Shown here: one piece after another, positions 10,612 to 21,299 of the stretch | How the letters are laid out: every line of letters begins with the position of its first letter | Numbering within the stretch: position 1 is the first letter of the stretch | From: Chaetoderma sp. LZ-2023a | Lineage: Eukaryota > Mollusca > Caudofoveata > Chaetodermatida > Chaetodermatidae | Reading direction: 5' to 3' | Assembly: GCA_034401795.1 (NCBI GenBank) | Contig: CM067367.1 | Span: forward strand, 52,435,019-52,499,018 | DNA: 64,000 bases | Translations under genes and position numbers: made by a program | The notes under the pieces: model-generated | Databases searched by the model: none | Seen by the model: only the letters and a program-made list of their open reading frames with translations | What the model was told of the DNA's origin: nothing

Positions 10612-11452
10612 CAGACTTTCTCTGTGAGCTGTTCTTTGCAGGACTAGCTCCCGTCACAGTTGCTGGATACAAGTCAGCTTTGGCATCAGTTATCCCTTGT
10701 CTAGCCAACAGGGATAGTCCAGAGGTGGCCCAGTTAAATGTGATGTTGAAGGGAATGAGCAATCTCCGCCCGAGACAACCGGTAGTCATTCCAGCCTGGA
10801 GTCTATCTTTAGTGCTTAATGTACTGGCCAAGCACCCTTTCGAACCGTTGCTTTCGGCTAGTCTAAAGCATTTGACTCTAAAGGCGGTCTTTCTATTGGC
10901 AGCTTCCTCAGCTAGAAGGCGCAGTGAGATCCATGCGCTTTCGGCAGAGAGGAACCGATTTATTGTTTCTGGAGAAGGTCTGCGTCTTCTGCCAAGAGCA
11001 GAGTTTATGTCAAAGAACCAATCTTTGAGATATCCCGGCAAACCGATCATTATACCGAAGTTAACTAGGTTTGATCGTGATGCCAGTGTCTGGTGCCCGG
11101 TCCGTGCTTTGACTAAGTACAAGAAATGGACTGACTCGTTACGGTCGAACGATAGACATCTGTGGATCTGCCATAAAAAGCCTTATGGCGCGCATCCATG
11201 GATACTATCTCTCGTTGGGTGGTCGAATGCATTCAGACTACTCACGAGATGGCGACTGGGCACCAGGTGCAGGGCGTAAGGGCACACGATGTTAGAGGAA
11301 TAGCCGCCTCGACCGCCCTTTACAATGGTGTTCCGTTAGAGGACATCATGGCCATTGCACAATGGCACTGTGAGTCCTCATTTACGGATTACTATATGAG
11401 GGATGTGTCAGACTCAGCCAATCCACTCGCTTTAGCTGTTTTGAAACGATAG
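10461..11452 (+). pseudogene. DIRS tyrosine recombinase, frameshifted
   Basis: Integrates the circular DNA product; DIRS elements use this instead of a DDE integrase. From ATG 10461: MSEGFSRQAADFIAAARRRS, a core-binding domain with FADWCEEKG and FLCELFFAGLAPVTV, then the catalytic domain with first Arg in SSARRRSEIHAL. Near 11170-11200 the reading must shift by the equivalent of one lost base. It resumes with HDVRGIAAS (the H-x-x-R pair), WHCESSFTDYYMRDV (His/Trp and the nucleophile Tyr) and stops at TAG 11450-11452. All four catalytic positions survive across the two frames. The recombinase frame also stays open far upstream (from 8298) over the RT, as in other DIRS elements whose frames overlap. 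Confidence 0.88.
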
Positions 11453-11793
11453 TTAGTGACCACACTGCTTTTCCCCTTTTTCACTTTGGTAAGAAAAGAA
11501 CCTAAAGCAGGCATGGTCAGGCGAGAGGATGTCAACCAGATTGTGTCACTGATGGCCGAACCGGTGAATGGTTGGAGGCGGTACGTCTGAAGTCCTGTTA
11601 TCATAAGGTAATTCAATAAGTGAGAGTTTTTTGTATTATGTATATGTATCATGTTCATTCATCTTATATATTCATGCTCATTCCCAGGCTAATACAGGCA
11701 ATATGCAGGGAGTAGTTAACCCTCTTGGCATATTGGTGTTTTCAGGCGAGATACATGTTCATTAGTTCTCTCCCTTTTCTTAGGAGGAAAAAT

Positions 11794-11808
11794 GGGGGGG
11801 GGGGGGGG
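11794..11808 (+). repeat. G15 tract downstream of recombinase
   Basis: Second G15 run in the element, in a context like that at 8512 (CTCTC upstream, CGGNCTG downstream). Confidence 0.9.
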
Positions 11809-11959
11809 CGGCTGTGACGCGAATGTGATTCGGTTCCGTGAACTTGACGGTCCTTTTAGGTCTCCGTTAGTCAAGTTTGAAGTCTAAAATCTTTCTCCAA
11901 GGGGCAAAATTAGCATGTATGGCTTGCCCCTTCCCACCAGGTTACTGATCAAATCTGGT

Positions 11960-12061
11960 GTATATCAGAAGTAACAGAATGGTGAGTATTGATCGAAGGA
12001 GAATGCAGGAAATGTCAATTTCCCTTTCTCCGAGATCTAACAATACTCACCATTCTGTTAC
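11960..12061 (+). other. DIRS internal complementary region
   Basis: Two abutting blocks: 44 nt complementary to the left tip (5202-5245) and 58 nt complementary to the right tip (12252-12309). In the DIRS model this region templates circle closure across the two ends. No mismatch was seen in either block, so the copy looks recent. Confidence 0.92.
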
Positions 12062-12106
12062 GGACCCAGCCTCCCAGCCCCACGGAGGCAAGCCATAGTT
12101 TTCTCT

Positions 12107-12309
12107 TGTTTGGTGGCTATGCAAACAATATGAGCTCTATGGTAATTGGGTACTCGGCAGTTGGGAGCCGAGTACCCGGTTCCCAGGAGTCGGTAAAGCT
12201 TTCTAAGTCTATAATCCTAGAGCCGCTGTCAAGGCCAGCTGTATATCAGAAGTAACAGAATGGTGAGTATTGTTAGATCTCGGAGAAAGGGAAATTGACA
12301 TTTCCTGCA
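12107..12309 (+). repeat. DIRS right inverted terminal repeat
   Basis: Inverted relative to 5202-5390. It carries the same GGGTACTCGGC hairpin at 12148-12178, and its tip differs from the left tip, ending TTTCCTGCA. Confidence 0.9.
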
Positions 12310-12824
12310 GTCTTAGCTAACCATTTATGATCGTCCATTATAGACATAGCTGAGTATGTGTATGTGTGCTGGTATGTCCACATGCATGTGTGCAAATGCT
12401 TGTGTATTTGCCCGAGTGTGAGATACGTGTACGTATATATGTACCTGTGTGGTACATGGCGTATGTATATTTTTGGGATGTGCACATGCATACAAGTAGG
12501 TGTGCATTCATGCCTGGGTGTGTGCGTGCGTGCATATGTTTTTGATTGATATCCTAATATTAAATAGCCTAGAACATGCTTTCAAGTTTTGATTAAATTA
12601 TTTGGTAAACTGAAAATGCACATTATTGCATTTTCAATAAGTTATGGTGAAGTTACGCAAAGCCATCGCTGGAGATAACGATCATTTTAAATTTATCATT
12701 CATAGTACCTCAGAATTTAGGAGTAGGCTTAAGAGATAAGTTAGATATTGTCCACATGTGTTTAATTAATGTAAGATAAAATTTAATTTGAGTATGTTCC
12801 AATTAAGAATTTAATTTAATAGGT
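12310..12824. other. intron 2, GT-rich sequence
   Basis: 12350-12540 is alternating purine-pyrimidine GTGT/CATG-rich sequence. The rest is AT-rich. No exon seen. Confidence 0.6.
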
Positions 12825-13110
12825 GAATCCAGTCTATCTATCAATCATATGACCTCATAATCAGCCATGTTACATGTAGGCTGGCATCATAGTTAATTAT
12901 ATCATGAATGGCATAATTAAGTCTGTCATAAACGCTTAACTGTTCATGCAATTAGTTTCAAAATATTCAACAGCTTACCTGTATAGCTTTCTGAGATTTC
13001 ATTGAGATTCAGTGAGTGAAGGGATCGATCAATCCCAACACGGGTAAAATGTGTAGCTTAGCTATAAGTGGGTGGGGCATAGCTAAACCTAGGTTCCTCT
13101 ATTGATTCAA
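12825..13110 (-). repeat. family A MITE copy, inverted
   Basis: GAATCCAGTCTATCTATCAA start, CATAATC boxes, right hairpin arm only (TTAGTTTCAAAATATTCAAC), then GTGGGTGGGGCATAGCTAAA. It ends 81 bp before exon 3. Confidence 0.7.
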
Positions 13111-13190
13111 GTCGAAGTAACAGCTTTGACGAAATAACATCTAACTGTTAAACTTGTCGTTTGGTAAGATATTATTTTGTCACATTTTAG

Positions 13191-13281
13191 GTTATCACAT
13201 TGATGAAAGCAAGGTGTTGGGTGGCGAGGTCGCTCTCTGGGCTGAGTATATTGACAACGAAAATCTGATGACGACATTATG
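13191..13281 (+). CDS. beta-N-acetylhexosaminidase, exon 3 of window
   Basis: Follows the acceptor CACATTTTAG. The first two bases complete the Gly codon begun in exon 2, then YHIDESKVLGGEVALWAEYI and DNENLMTTL follow. V-L-G-G-E-x-x-x-W-x-E-Y is the GH20 hallmark of the last barrel strands; the Trp and Glu of WAEY correspond to the residues that hold the sugar C3/C4 hydroxyls in characterised enzymes. It ends in phase 2 with TG before donor GTAATT. An (AAT)n tract begins a few bases into the intron. Confidence 0.88.
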
Positions 13282-13284
13282 GTA

Positions 13285-13286
<2 letters not shown>

Positions 13287-13318
<32 letters not shown>
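13287..13318. repeat. (AAT)n microsatellite at 5' end of intron 3
   Basis: About ten AAT units within 6 bp of the splice donor. A similar tract lies just before the acceptor at 21594. Confidence 0.9.
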
Positions 13319-13599
13319 TCTTGCTTCCACTTCCTCTTTGTGGTTTTCTTTGTTTTCTTCTACTTCATCTTCTTCATAAAAGTCATCTTCACTAATAGTA
13401 ATTCATGAACCATAGAGGGGGTGAGCGTGATGTGGCGATGATAGGCAAACTTCATGCTGGACAACAGTAAGTTCTATGTGAAGTAGCCTAAGAGATTTTT
13501 GTCTCACGTGTGAAACAGAAGCGAGACACAATATCACTTTTCTAGCACTGCTGACAGCAGCGATGGTGACAATGGTGACAGGGGTGCTGACAATGTTGT

Positions 13600-13900
13600 T
13601 TTCTGCTTTAGCAAATAGATTGGCTTAATATTTGGTTAAGCGTAATGGAACTAAAGATGGGAGTTGTTATCTGCATGGTGATATTGAGGTCAAAGGTCAA
13701 GGTCACCATAACCTTGGTTCCTAAATATGTCTTCAAAGTTAAGGTTTGTGTAGAAAAAAATCTTTCAGCATGTATTTGATTGAGCAGAATGGAACACATC
13801 TTGAATACATTGGTGGCTATGAGATTAGAAATCTGAATGATAATAGTGGGGGCATAGTGCTAAAGGTCAATGTAACTGTGACCTTGGTATAATGCTCTGA
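13600..13900 (+). repeat. dispersed repeat with tandem AGGTCA half-sites
   Basis: Contains TCAAAGGTCAAGGTCACC at 13690-13707 and, at 13863-13884, AAAGGTCAATGTAACTGTGACC. Two further degraded AGGTCA/TGACCT sites suggest an internally repeated unit of about 170 bp. No coding potential. Confidence 0.4.
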
Positions 13901-14378
13901 CATTTTCACATTTTATGAGACTTCTAGATTCAAGATTCTGTATTTCCATACAGGTAAATAATTTAACAGTTCAATACATGCATCCACCAAAGGCAAGGCC
14001 TATGATGCGGTGGACCCTTGACATATAACATAAATTTATAATATTATGTTTATACATATAACATTTATATACATGTACATGGATATTTTATATTACAAAT
14101 GACATAGAGTACGATACAATACAAGTATGAATTATGTTTACATTTAAACAAATTACGTGTGGAGACATGACTTATGACAGAACATTTTACATAAAAGGGG
14201 GGTGTGGCGTGTTGGGGGTGGGAGAGGGGAGGTGGAGGGAGTGGAGTGACCATCTTTCAGAGTATTATTACTATTCAGTGAAATTACGATTATTGTACTC
14301 ATTATCTCCGTTACATTTCTCATCATTATTATTATGTATACTCATGCTGAATAATAATGATAGCAACAACATCAACAT

Positions 14379-14386
14379 TATTATTA

Positions 14387-14434
<48 letters not shown>

Positions 14435-14435
14435 G
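14379..14435. repeat. (ATT)n microsatellite
   Basis: ATT repeat with few interruptions. Confidence 0.9.
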
Positions 14436-14499
14436 TGGTTAAACCTTTAACCATTAAGAATTCAGTATCTTAATTTCAGTCAGGTGCACAGAGAACAGT

Positions 14500-14605
14500 G
14501 AAATCATTGAGTATTTTGCAACCGATTCAATTGTAGTCTGTTACTGTCACAGGCAGCAACAGTGGCAGTTCAAATTTGTCCCAAAATAGCCAACAGAACA
14601 TTCAT
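14500..14605. repeat. degenerate family A hairpin
   Basis: GAGTATTTTGCAACCGATTC and GGCAGCAACAGTGGCAG with a TAGCCAACAGAAC end retain the hairpin plan at low identity. Confidence 0.5.
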
Positions 14606-14619
14606 TACATTACAGGAAA

Positions 14620-15870
14620 TTAGTCCTTTTTTGGTCATTAAGGGTTTCTGGTGTGTTTTTTAGTAATCTGGCTTCTAGTACCTCTAAATAATTTTGGTCT
14701 TTATGTACTTTTTGAATGACTGTTGTAAGAATTTGCGCACGTGTGTCTGCATCTGTGTTATTTCATAATTGTATTGCTTGATGGGATGGTGTGCATGTAG
14801 CTGCCTCTGTTCGGTGATATGCGACATGTAGGTTAGAACTTGTTATTGTGTTGTGAGTATGTATGTCTGTATTGGGTGTAAAAATATCGGATAATGATGT
14901 GGGTAAGCTGTCATTGTGGTAGTCTTAAAATAGTAAATAATTGGACCTTTCCAATGGCTTCAAGTTTTAGGTTTGTTTGTTTTAAAGGTATTTTGGCTCT
15001 TTGCTGCTTGTGAGAATAGTTTAACAGATTGCTTTTGTAGTGATTTTAGGTTTTTTAAATTTAGTTTGATGTGTGTTGCTCCAGATAGCAGACTAATTTT
15101 TTATTTCCCGAGATAGATCCATTAAATTGCACACATTGTGTCGTATCAGTCAAGTACTTTTGAATCCAATCCAAAGCGATGGCTCTTATGCCATAATGTG
15201 AGTTTTTAAAATAACATTGCATAGTCAACGGTGTCAAATGCTTTGGAAAGATCCAAGAACATACCTAGCATATGTTCTTTTTTTCTAGCGACTTAAGAGA
15301 TTTTCACTATCATGTCCACAATGGCAAGCATGGTGAAGTGTTTTTCTCTGAAACCATACTGAGATTGGTAGATGATTGAATTTTTGTTTAAGTAGTTAAA
15401 GATTCTATTATAGTATAACCCTTCCAGAAGTTTTGAGAAAAGCGGGAGCACTGAGACGAGTCTATAGTTAGTAAAGTCAGATGGATCTTTAGCTTTATAA
15501 ATAGGTGATACACATGCTAGTTTTAAACGAGATGGGAATACACCCTTAAACTGTGATGTTTCTGAGTTACTCTTTTGTTTATTTAATAGTGACTTAAATT
15601 AATTTCCATATTTCCTTTATGTTATTTTTTTGTTCATCAAATTTATAATGGTAATAATTTATTTTAGCCATCCTAATAATTTGGTTCAGTTTATTTCTAT
15701 ATTTTTTAAACAGGTTTCAGAGAGTATAAATTCCTGTGATGTATTTAAAGTAAATGGATTTATTAGAATGCTGGGGCCTAAAATGTTTAGTAAAAATTCA
15801 GTGTTGTTGTCGTGGTGATTGAATGGGAATAAGGTTTTGTTGCAACTAATACATCACCATGGCTCGTCGT
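14620..15870 (-). pseudogene. LINE reverse transcriptase relic, minus strand (CR1/L2-like)
   Basis: Not visible as a long ORF, but the minus strand reads GVFPSRLKLACVSPIYKAKD (about 15545-15485), NYLNKNSIIYQSQYGFREKH (about 15400-15335) and LDLSKAFDTVDYA (about 15265-15225). These are the A to C blocks of a non-LTR RT of the CR1/L2/Jockey type. The frame is then broken and the YADD block is missing through an internal deletion. A C-terminal NLKNLKSLQKQSVKLF segment near 15030-15075 follows. Frameshifts and stops are frequent, so it is old. The LINE at 26490-29450 has similar wording and may be the same family. Confidence 0.8.
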
Positions 15871-16696
15871 TATTTTCTAATAATTCATAATCTGTAGTCG
15901 TTAGCTTTGAGCAAGTTCTATGCACCCAATCACCACAACAATCACACACTTGCTGATTTACTTTCACTGGTTTATTGCGAGATGAGCATGGGACTTTGGT
16001 GGGAATTTGGTGGGCATATGGAAGAGGGAGTGGAGTTGGGGGTGGGATATGGTTAATTAGCTATAGTAAATGCTGCAATGACAAATAAAGTCAACAGAAA
16101 ATAGATGGCTGCTGAATAATTTCCTCAGTTGGCTGTATATTATATGAATTGTACGACTATTTGAAGGCTACATGTATAGACATTAAATGTATTACATGTA
16201 CAGGACATTGATAAATGGGTGAATCAGATGGGCTAGACATGTTATGAGATGGGTCATGGATTGTATGTCATGCATGAGAAAAATTAATTAATAACATATC
16301 TATAGTTATAAATATATCTAGGCTTACCCTAAATCGCCACTTATCAATGTACAAATGATATCAGGGCTTTTCTCTTGGTGATAGACCATTTAGGGCTCAT
16401 GTACTTCACTACTGCATCTGAAAGATCATGTTGAACGGAGATAATTTGGTATTGTTCTCTGGAATTTTTAAGGCGGATGACAGGAGAAAATTGTGAGCAG
16501 GGAAAGTCATTTGAAACAGAAGGAAATTATAGACAATTATAAATTAGTACATGCATGGTATTGAACATAAAGGTAGAGGTACGTCAAATATGGCAGTAAT
16601 AAAAAAAAAAATTTTGAAACAGGATGGTAGTATAACTGAAACATTGGATAGGAGTAACATTGGTACATCATTCTACATTGTACCTAAAATATTAAA

Positions 16697-16730
<34 letters not shown>
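15871..16730. other. intron 3, no recognised feature
   Basis: AT-rich sequence, ending in an (AT)n tract at 16708-16730 into which the Tc1/mariner element inserted. Confidence 0.6.
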
Positions 16731-16753
16731 CACCTGTGCAAAAGTTAAGCACC
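16731..16753 (+). repeat. Tc1/mariner left TIR
   Basis: 23 bp, exact inverse of 18358-18380, preceded by TA. Confidence 0.95.
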
Positions 16754-17052
16754 ACCCTATTTTTACGCACATGCGAGGGTATATTCATGTGCTATGAAGA
16801 AAGCAATAGCATAAACATTTATGTACCCATCCATCTTAGTGCAAGAGGTAATAATGCAACTAGAGGAATGCTGATTATGATGGTGGGGAAACACTGTATG
16901 TTTTTGTTTGAACTTGAAAACGAGGCCTGAATATGGTTACGTTGACACAACTGACAACTATTGCCCTACAGTTGACACACGTGGCTAGATTGTCATTAAT
17001 GGTGTCTGAAAACGAAGTTTAACATCTGTGCACGAGTTTGAGACTGTCATTA

Positions 17053-18071
17053 TTAATACCGGGTATATCCACCTTGTGCCTGGATGACGGCCTGGACACG
17101 ACGTCTCATGCTGGTCACCAACCGACTGATACGCCATTGTGGTATTCGTTGCCATTCAAGATGGAGTGCGTCTGTTAATTCCTGTAGGTTCTGCACAGGA
17201 GGATCCCTCCTTCTCACCATGTTTCCCAGAATGTCCCAGATATGCTCAATAGGGTTCATGTCAGGGCTCCTTGCTGGCCATGGTAGGGTTTCGATGGCAC
17301 TCTGGCGGAGGTATTCATGCACAGCTCTAGCATGATGTGGTCGGGCGTTGTCATCCATGAATATAGGGTGGGTTCCAGGTGCATGATTTACAAAATGAGG
17401 GACCACAACTCTATCCAGTATGGAATCTTGATATCTTTGTCCATTTAGTGTTCCAGGTACAGTCAACAGATCCAGCTTACAATCAAATGAGATGCACCCC
17501 CATATCATAACGGAACCTCCACCAAATGGAACTTCTTCCATGATGTTACGTTGGTCGTACGCCGTGCGTCTGGACCTCCATACACGAGTTCGACCATCTG
17601 TGGCATGAAGCAGGAACCGACTTTCATCGGACCAGTGTACCCATCTCCAGGATCTCATGTTCCAGTGTCTTCTTTCGTTGCACCACCTCAGACTTTGTGG
17701 TGTGCAGTGAGGAGAGGACGTCTGACAGGTCTCCTAGCTTTCATGCCAGCAGCATACAGTCTCCTTTTGACGGTAGACATTGACACTCTATTGCGCGTTT
17801 CCCATTGCTGGCTGAGCACTCTGCTGTTGGTGAATGGAGATCTCCTAACAAGGCGTACTAGGGCTCGATCATCACGGGCAGTAGTCTTCTTCGGTCTTCC
17901 AGATCTAGGCCTGTCCTTCACCTCGTTAGTTTGCCCATGTTTTGCAATCAAACGACTGATTACAGTATGGTTAATGTTCAGCTGTCTGCCAATCTCTCTG
18001 CATGACATACCAGTGGTATGCATGCCTATGATTTGCCATTTCACACAATCACTTAACCTTCGTCTTGCCAT
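17053..18071 (-). pseudogene. Tc1/mariner DD34E transposase, single frameshift
   Basis: Cut-and-paste transposase. Part one (18071-17688): MARRRLSDCVKWQIIGMHTT with a helix-turn-helix (MSCREIGRQLNINHTVISRL), a GRPKK basic hook and a second HTH (STVKRRLYAAGM). Reading then hits TGA at HHKV. One base out of frame it continues KSLRWCNERRHWNMRSWRW into part two (17658-17053): WSDESRF with the first catalytic Asp, IFMDDNARPHHA with the second, and SPDMNPIEHIWD with the catalytic Glu about 34 residues later. All catalytic residues are kept, so one indel near 17690 is the only visible lesion. It ends RVQAVIQAQGGYTRY, typical of Tc1-like proteins. Confidence 0.92.
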
Positions 18072-18357
18072 AGCGGTTCACAATCAAGAGCTAATTCTCT
18101 CTGTACAAATAAACCACGGTCATGAACACAAAATTCCTAATCTTGTCGCCTAAATCTGTATGTAATGTTCTACACCTCAAACTGGACTTTTACATAACTG
18201 AACACGTGTGCTGTTTCCCGCCACGCATGGACATCAAGCGGCGTGAAGTCATGCATGCATGTGCATTTCGTACTTGGAATTATGTCAGCTAACGCGGGGA
18301 CAAAAAGTATGGCAGCCCAGTTGTACCATCATGTTTCTACGTTCTATTGTTTTTGCT

Positions 18358-18377
18358 GGTGCTTAACTTTTGCACAG

Positions 18378-18380
<3 letters not shown>
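18358..18380 (-). repeat. Tc1/mariner right TIR
   Basis: Exact inverse of 16731-16753, followed by TA. Confidence 0.95.

Positions 18381-18464
<84 letters not shown>
18381..18464. repeat. (TA)n microsatellite
   Basis: About 42 TA units, the right half of the tract interrupted by the Tc1/mariner insertion. Confidence 0.95.
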
Positions 18465-18466
<2 letters not shown>

Positions 18467-18689
18467 CATAATATCATTTAACATGTATAAACATTACTGA
18501 GAGATAAATCAAATGTATCAATTGAAAACAGGATTTAGGTAGATAGTGGCAGGTCAGATAAAAAGATACTAGTTAGGCGGGATAGGAGTAGTATATTTAT
18601 ATCATATTGCACTGAAACATGTATCCTGTGGCCACAACAATTAACCATTCAATGGCCGATCCAGCCAAAACCAGCCTCTACAGTGATCT

Positions 18690-18798
18690 TGATGAGTGTT
18701 CATTTGCAGGCCAGCAGAAGACAATTTCTGAAAATTCACAACTAGAATGACAGCAGGCATAACAATAGAGAGCAGACATGAAAGCCAAGCTTAAAACA

Positions 18799-18895
<97 letters not shown>

Positions 18896-19140
18896 TATAT
18901 CAGGATATTTTGAACATTTCGAATTTATATAACCCTGGGGCTGGTGAAAATTGATAAATTTGGAATTCTGTATGATGGGTTTTTGTAATTTCACCCTCTG
19001 ATGACCAAGTTAGCCAAGAATGGTTTCTGAAGTGCCATTTAGCATGTTTAGGAATGCCCACTTGCAGGCCAAAAGAATAGTATCCTCCAAGTTTTTACTA
19101 CTGGAATGTCTGGTTTGGTGATCTAGCGGATCATTGTATG
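18690..19140. repeat. family B MITE fragments split by (AT)n
   Basis: GTTCATTTGCAGGCCAGCAG at about 18697 and CCCACTTGCAGGCCAAAAG near 19058 are family B arm pieces. An AT repeat of about 95 bp (18801-18893) lies between them. Confidence 0.5.
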
Positions 19141-19689
19141 TATGAACCTTTAAAAAGGTTTCTCCATGCTCCTACCTGGACACTCACTAGTTCAACAATT
19201 ATATCATTGACTAATATTGACCACGAAATGGATAGCAAGATGTAATTAAAGCAGGACAATGCAAGGCAATAGACGGGTGTCAACGTGGGGTGGCTGAGCA
19301 TACTTTAACCCTACCATCGATAGATTCCCAATATCTCAATTTCAAAATAATAATGCAGGAAGGCTGTTGAATATATTATAAGGTTAACATTAGTGGAAGC
19401 CGCCGCTGTGTTGGTCAGCATTGGATTCCAGTCATAGCAACCTCATAAGACCCAACAGAATATGCTAAGGATAGGGAACTTTTCTTATTTAGGGGTTTGA
19501 CAGTGCATGGTTAACGCAAGGAAATTACGTAATTTACTTTAATTTAGGCGAGATTCTGGCAAAGCAAGATAAGAATAAACAAAAATAGAGTTAGCAGATA
19601 TATGAAACAAAACAACAATGACAGACAGTAATAGTAAGTAAGCAGGCATTATGCAATGAAATTATAAAAAATAGTAGTTCAAGCATAGG

Positions 19690-19731
<42 letters not shown>

Positions 19732-20392
19732 CATAGGCATAGCAAGAGAGAGCAGACATCAAAGGCATGAGTTAGAAGCTATATGAAACAAAACAATAAT
19801 GACAGACAATAATAGTAAATTAACATACATAGAGCAATGAAATTATTAAAACAAATAATAGTACAAGCATAGGGACATGTTATACATACACAACAGTATG
19901 CATAGCAAAACAAAAGCAGACAAAAAAGGCTAACAGGTAGCGTCAATTAAAACATGTATTTTGGGTTTAGCATGTGTTGACTTTCATGGGCAGGCATGTA
20001 GTCGTATCGACATCTCTTGCTATTGTACATCTCAGATGAATATATATTCATGCAAAAGTCACCTGATGATCACATAAAAAGATATGAGTATATGTTAAAT
20101 AGGTGTGTTGTGCGTGAGTCGCTAACACTTGAATCCTTAGAATTCCATATCTCAATTTTAGGATAGCAGTACAGGAAAGCTGATGCACATTCTAAACAGA
20201 CTGAACTGTAACCTGTTGCCATGGCAGCAAGCTCTCCCAGTCATCCCTACTGGATGTCAAGCTTTCAGTCACAACTAGTCCTGTATTCTTGAGGAGTTTT
20301 ATGTTTTTGAAAATGTGGTCTCTTATTGTATGTTGTCAATTGAAAGATGATCGGCCTATGCAACACGCATCCAGACTGGCTCCTTGCTTGCT
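19141..20392. other. intron 3, unassigned with short repeated blocks
   Basis: Two similar blocks (about 19560-19700 and 19740-19900) share AACAAAACAACAATGACAGAC-type text and GCAATGAAATTAT, separated by a (TA)n tract at 19695-19729, so this is a local tandem duplication. A degenerate family A hairpin lies at 20150-20300. Confidence 0.5.
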
Positions 20393-20948
20393 CTAGACGC
20401 TTCTGTCCAATGCGGTGGCCCTACATATGTCATTGGCATTTACTTTAACACCATGGTGACCAAGTTTGGAATTGATCGTTTGAACAACTATGTCTATATT
20501 GTCTGTATTTTCTCTATTGGTCTCGGGGATGCCATGAATAAGTAGGCAAGTTCGGCGGGAGTGTTGTTCTTGGGCATCTAGTTCAGATTCTAGCTTTTCC
20601 TTATCCTGCTGAAGGCTTACAATTTGATCTTTCATGAGTGAAATTTCATTTTTCATTTGTTCTAGGTCACTAGATAGGCTTTTGTAGACCTCTTGCTTGA
20701 TTTCACGTACTATTGATTCGAACGGTGGCTTCAATAATTGTGGATTTGACCGTAAGCTTTCTGCCACACTAGAAGCAATAACATTATTAGATAACTTTTT
20801 AATGAAGTCCTTGTCATTTGTAATTATATTATACACACCGTCCTTAACTTCATCCAATTTGACCGGTTTTTTTATTACCCATAGTGGTGATTTAGAGTTA
20901 CCCGTTTTTGCAACAGTTTGACCTCTTCTATCACATATATAGAAATGT
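20393..20948 (-). pseudogene. LINE ORF1 fragment (coiled coil plus RRM-like)
   Basis: The minus-strand frame includes NSKSPLWVIKKPVKLDEVKD, a heptad-like charged stretch (QMKNEISLMKDQIVSLQQDK, then EKLESELDAQEQHSRR), and an RRM-like start CLLIHGIPETNRENTD. It ends NDICRATALDRSV at a stop. One base out of frame the sequence reads GHRIGQKRLEQARS, the usual continuation of this domain, so a frameshift truncates it. ORF1 proteins of this type bind RNA in the LINE particle. It is antisense to the host gene, and upstream (minus sense) of the RT relic at 14620-15870, so both may come from one broken insertion. Confidence 0.7.
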
Positions 20949-21299
20949 TTAACTTGCAGATTTCATTTTTCACGTACTGACTACTATGTAGATATTATAA
21001 GCTCCGCTTATTAATTCATTTCCAGTCACATTATCATACACATATCCATCAATAACATTGACAAAGGAAGAGGGAAAAAATTCAGACAGCCATTCTTCTT
21101 CTTCTTCTTCTTACTTTGACTTCTCAACCTTATATTTCAGAATCTGTTAATCCTGCTGGAACTAACTGAGATACATAGTTGAATATGCTGCTGGAATCTC
21201 CATTATGCCATTTAGGTCACACGTTCAAAGGTCTTTGATGGTTATTGGTAATGAGGACTGGTGCAGCATTTAACTGTGGGGGAGGTGATGTCTTACATT

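Larger units (their letters stand above)
5202..12309 (+). mobile_element. full-length DIRS-like tyrosine-recombinase retrotransposon
   Basis: A 7108-bp element in intron 2 of the hexosaminidase gene, same orientation. It has the three hallmarks of DIRS elements: inverted terminal repeats, an internal complementary region, and gag, RT/RNase H and tyrosine recombinase frames. The ends were set by the internal complementary region: 11960-12003 is the exact complement of 5202-5245, and 12004-12061 is the exact complement of 12252-12309, so the junction 12003/12004 marks both ends. No target duplication is expected or seen. It is GC-richer than its surroundings. Coding frames carry one stop and two frameshifts, so this copy is probably not autonomous now. 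Confidence 0.93.
16731..18380 (-). mobile_element. Tc1/mariner transposon with perfect 23-bp TIRs
   Basis: The left end begins CACCTGTGCAAAAGTTAAGC at 16731. The right end, 18358-18380, is its exact reverse complement over 23 bp. TA dinucleotides flank both ends, the Tc1/mariner target. The element landed inside a TA microsatellite, which continues on both sides. It encodes a transposase on the minus strand with one frameshift. Total 1650 bp, the usual size for the superfamily. Confidence 0.95.
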
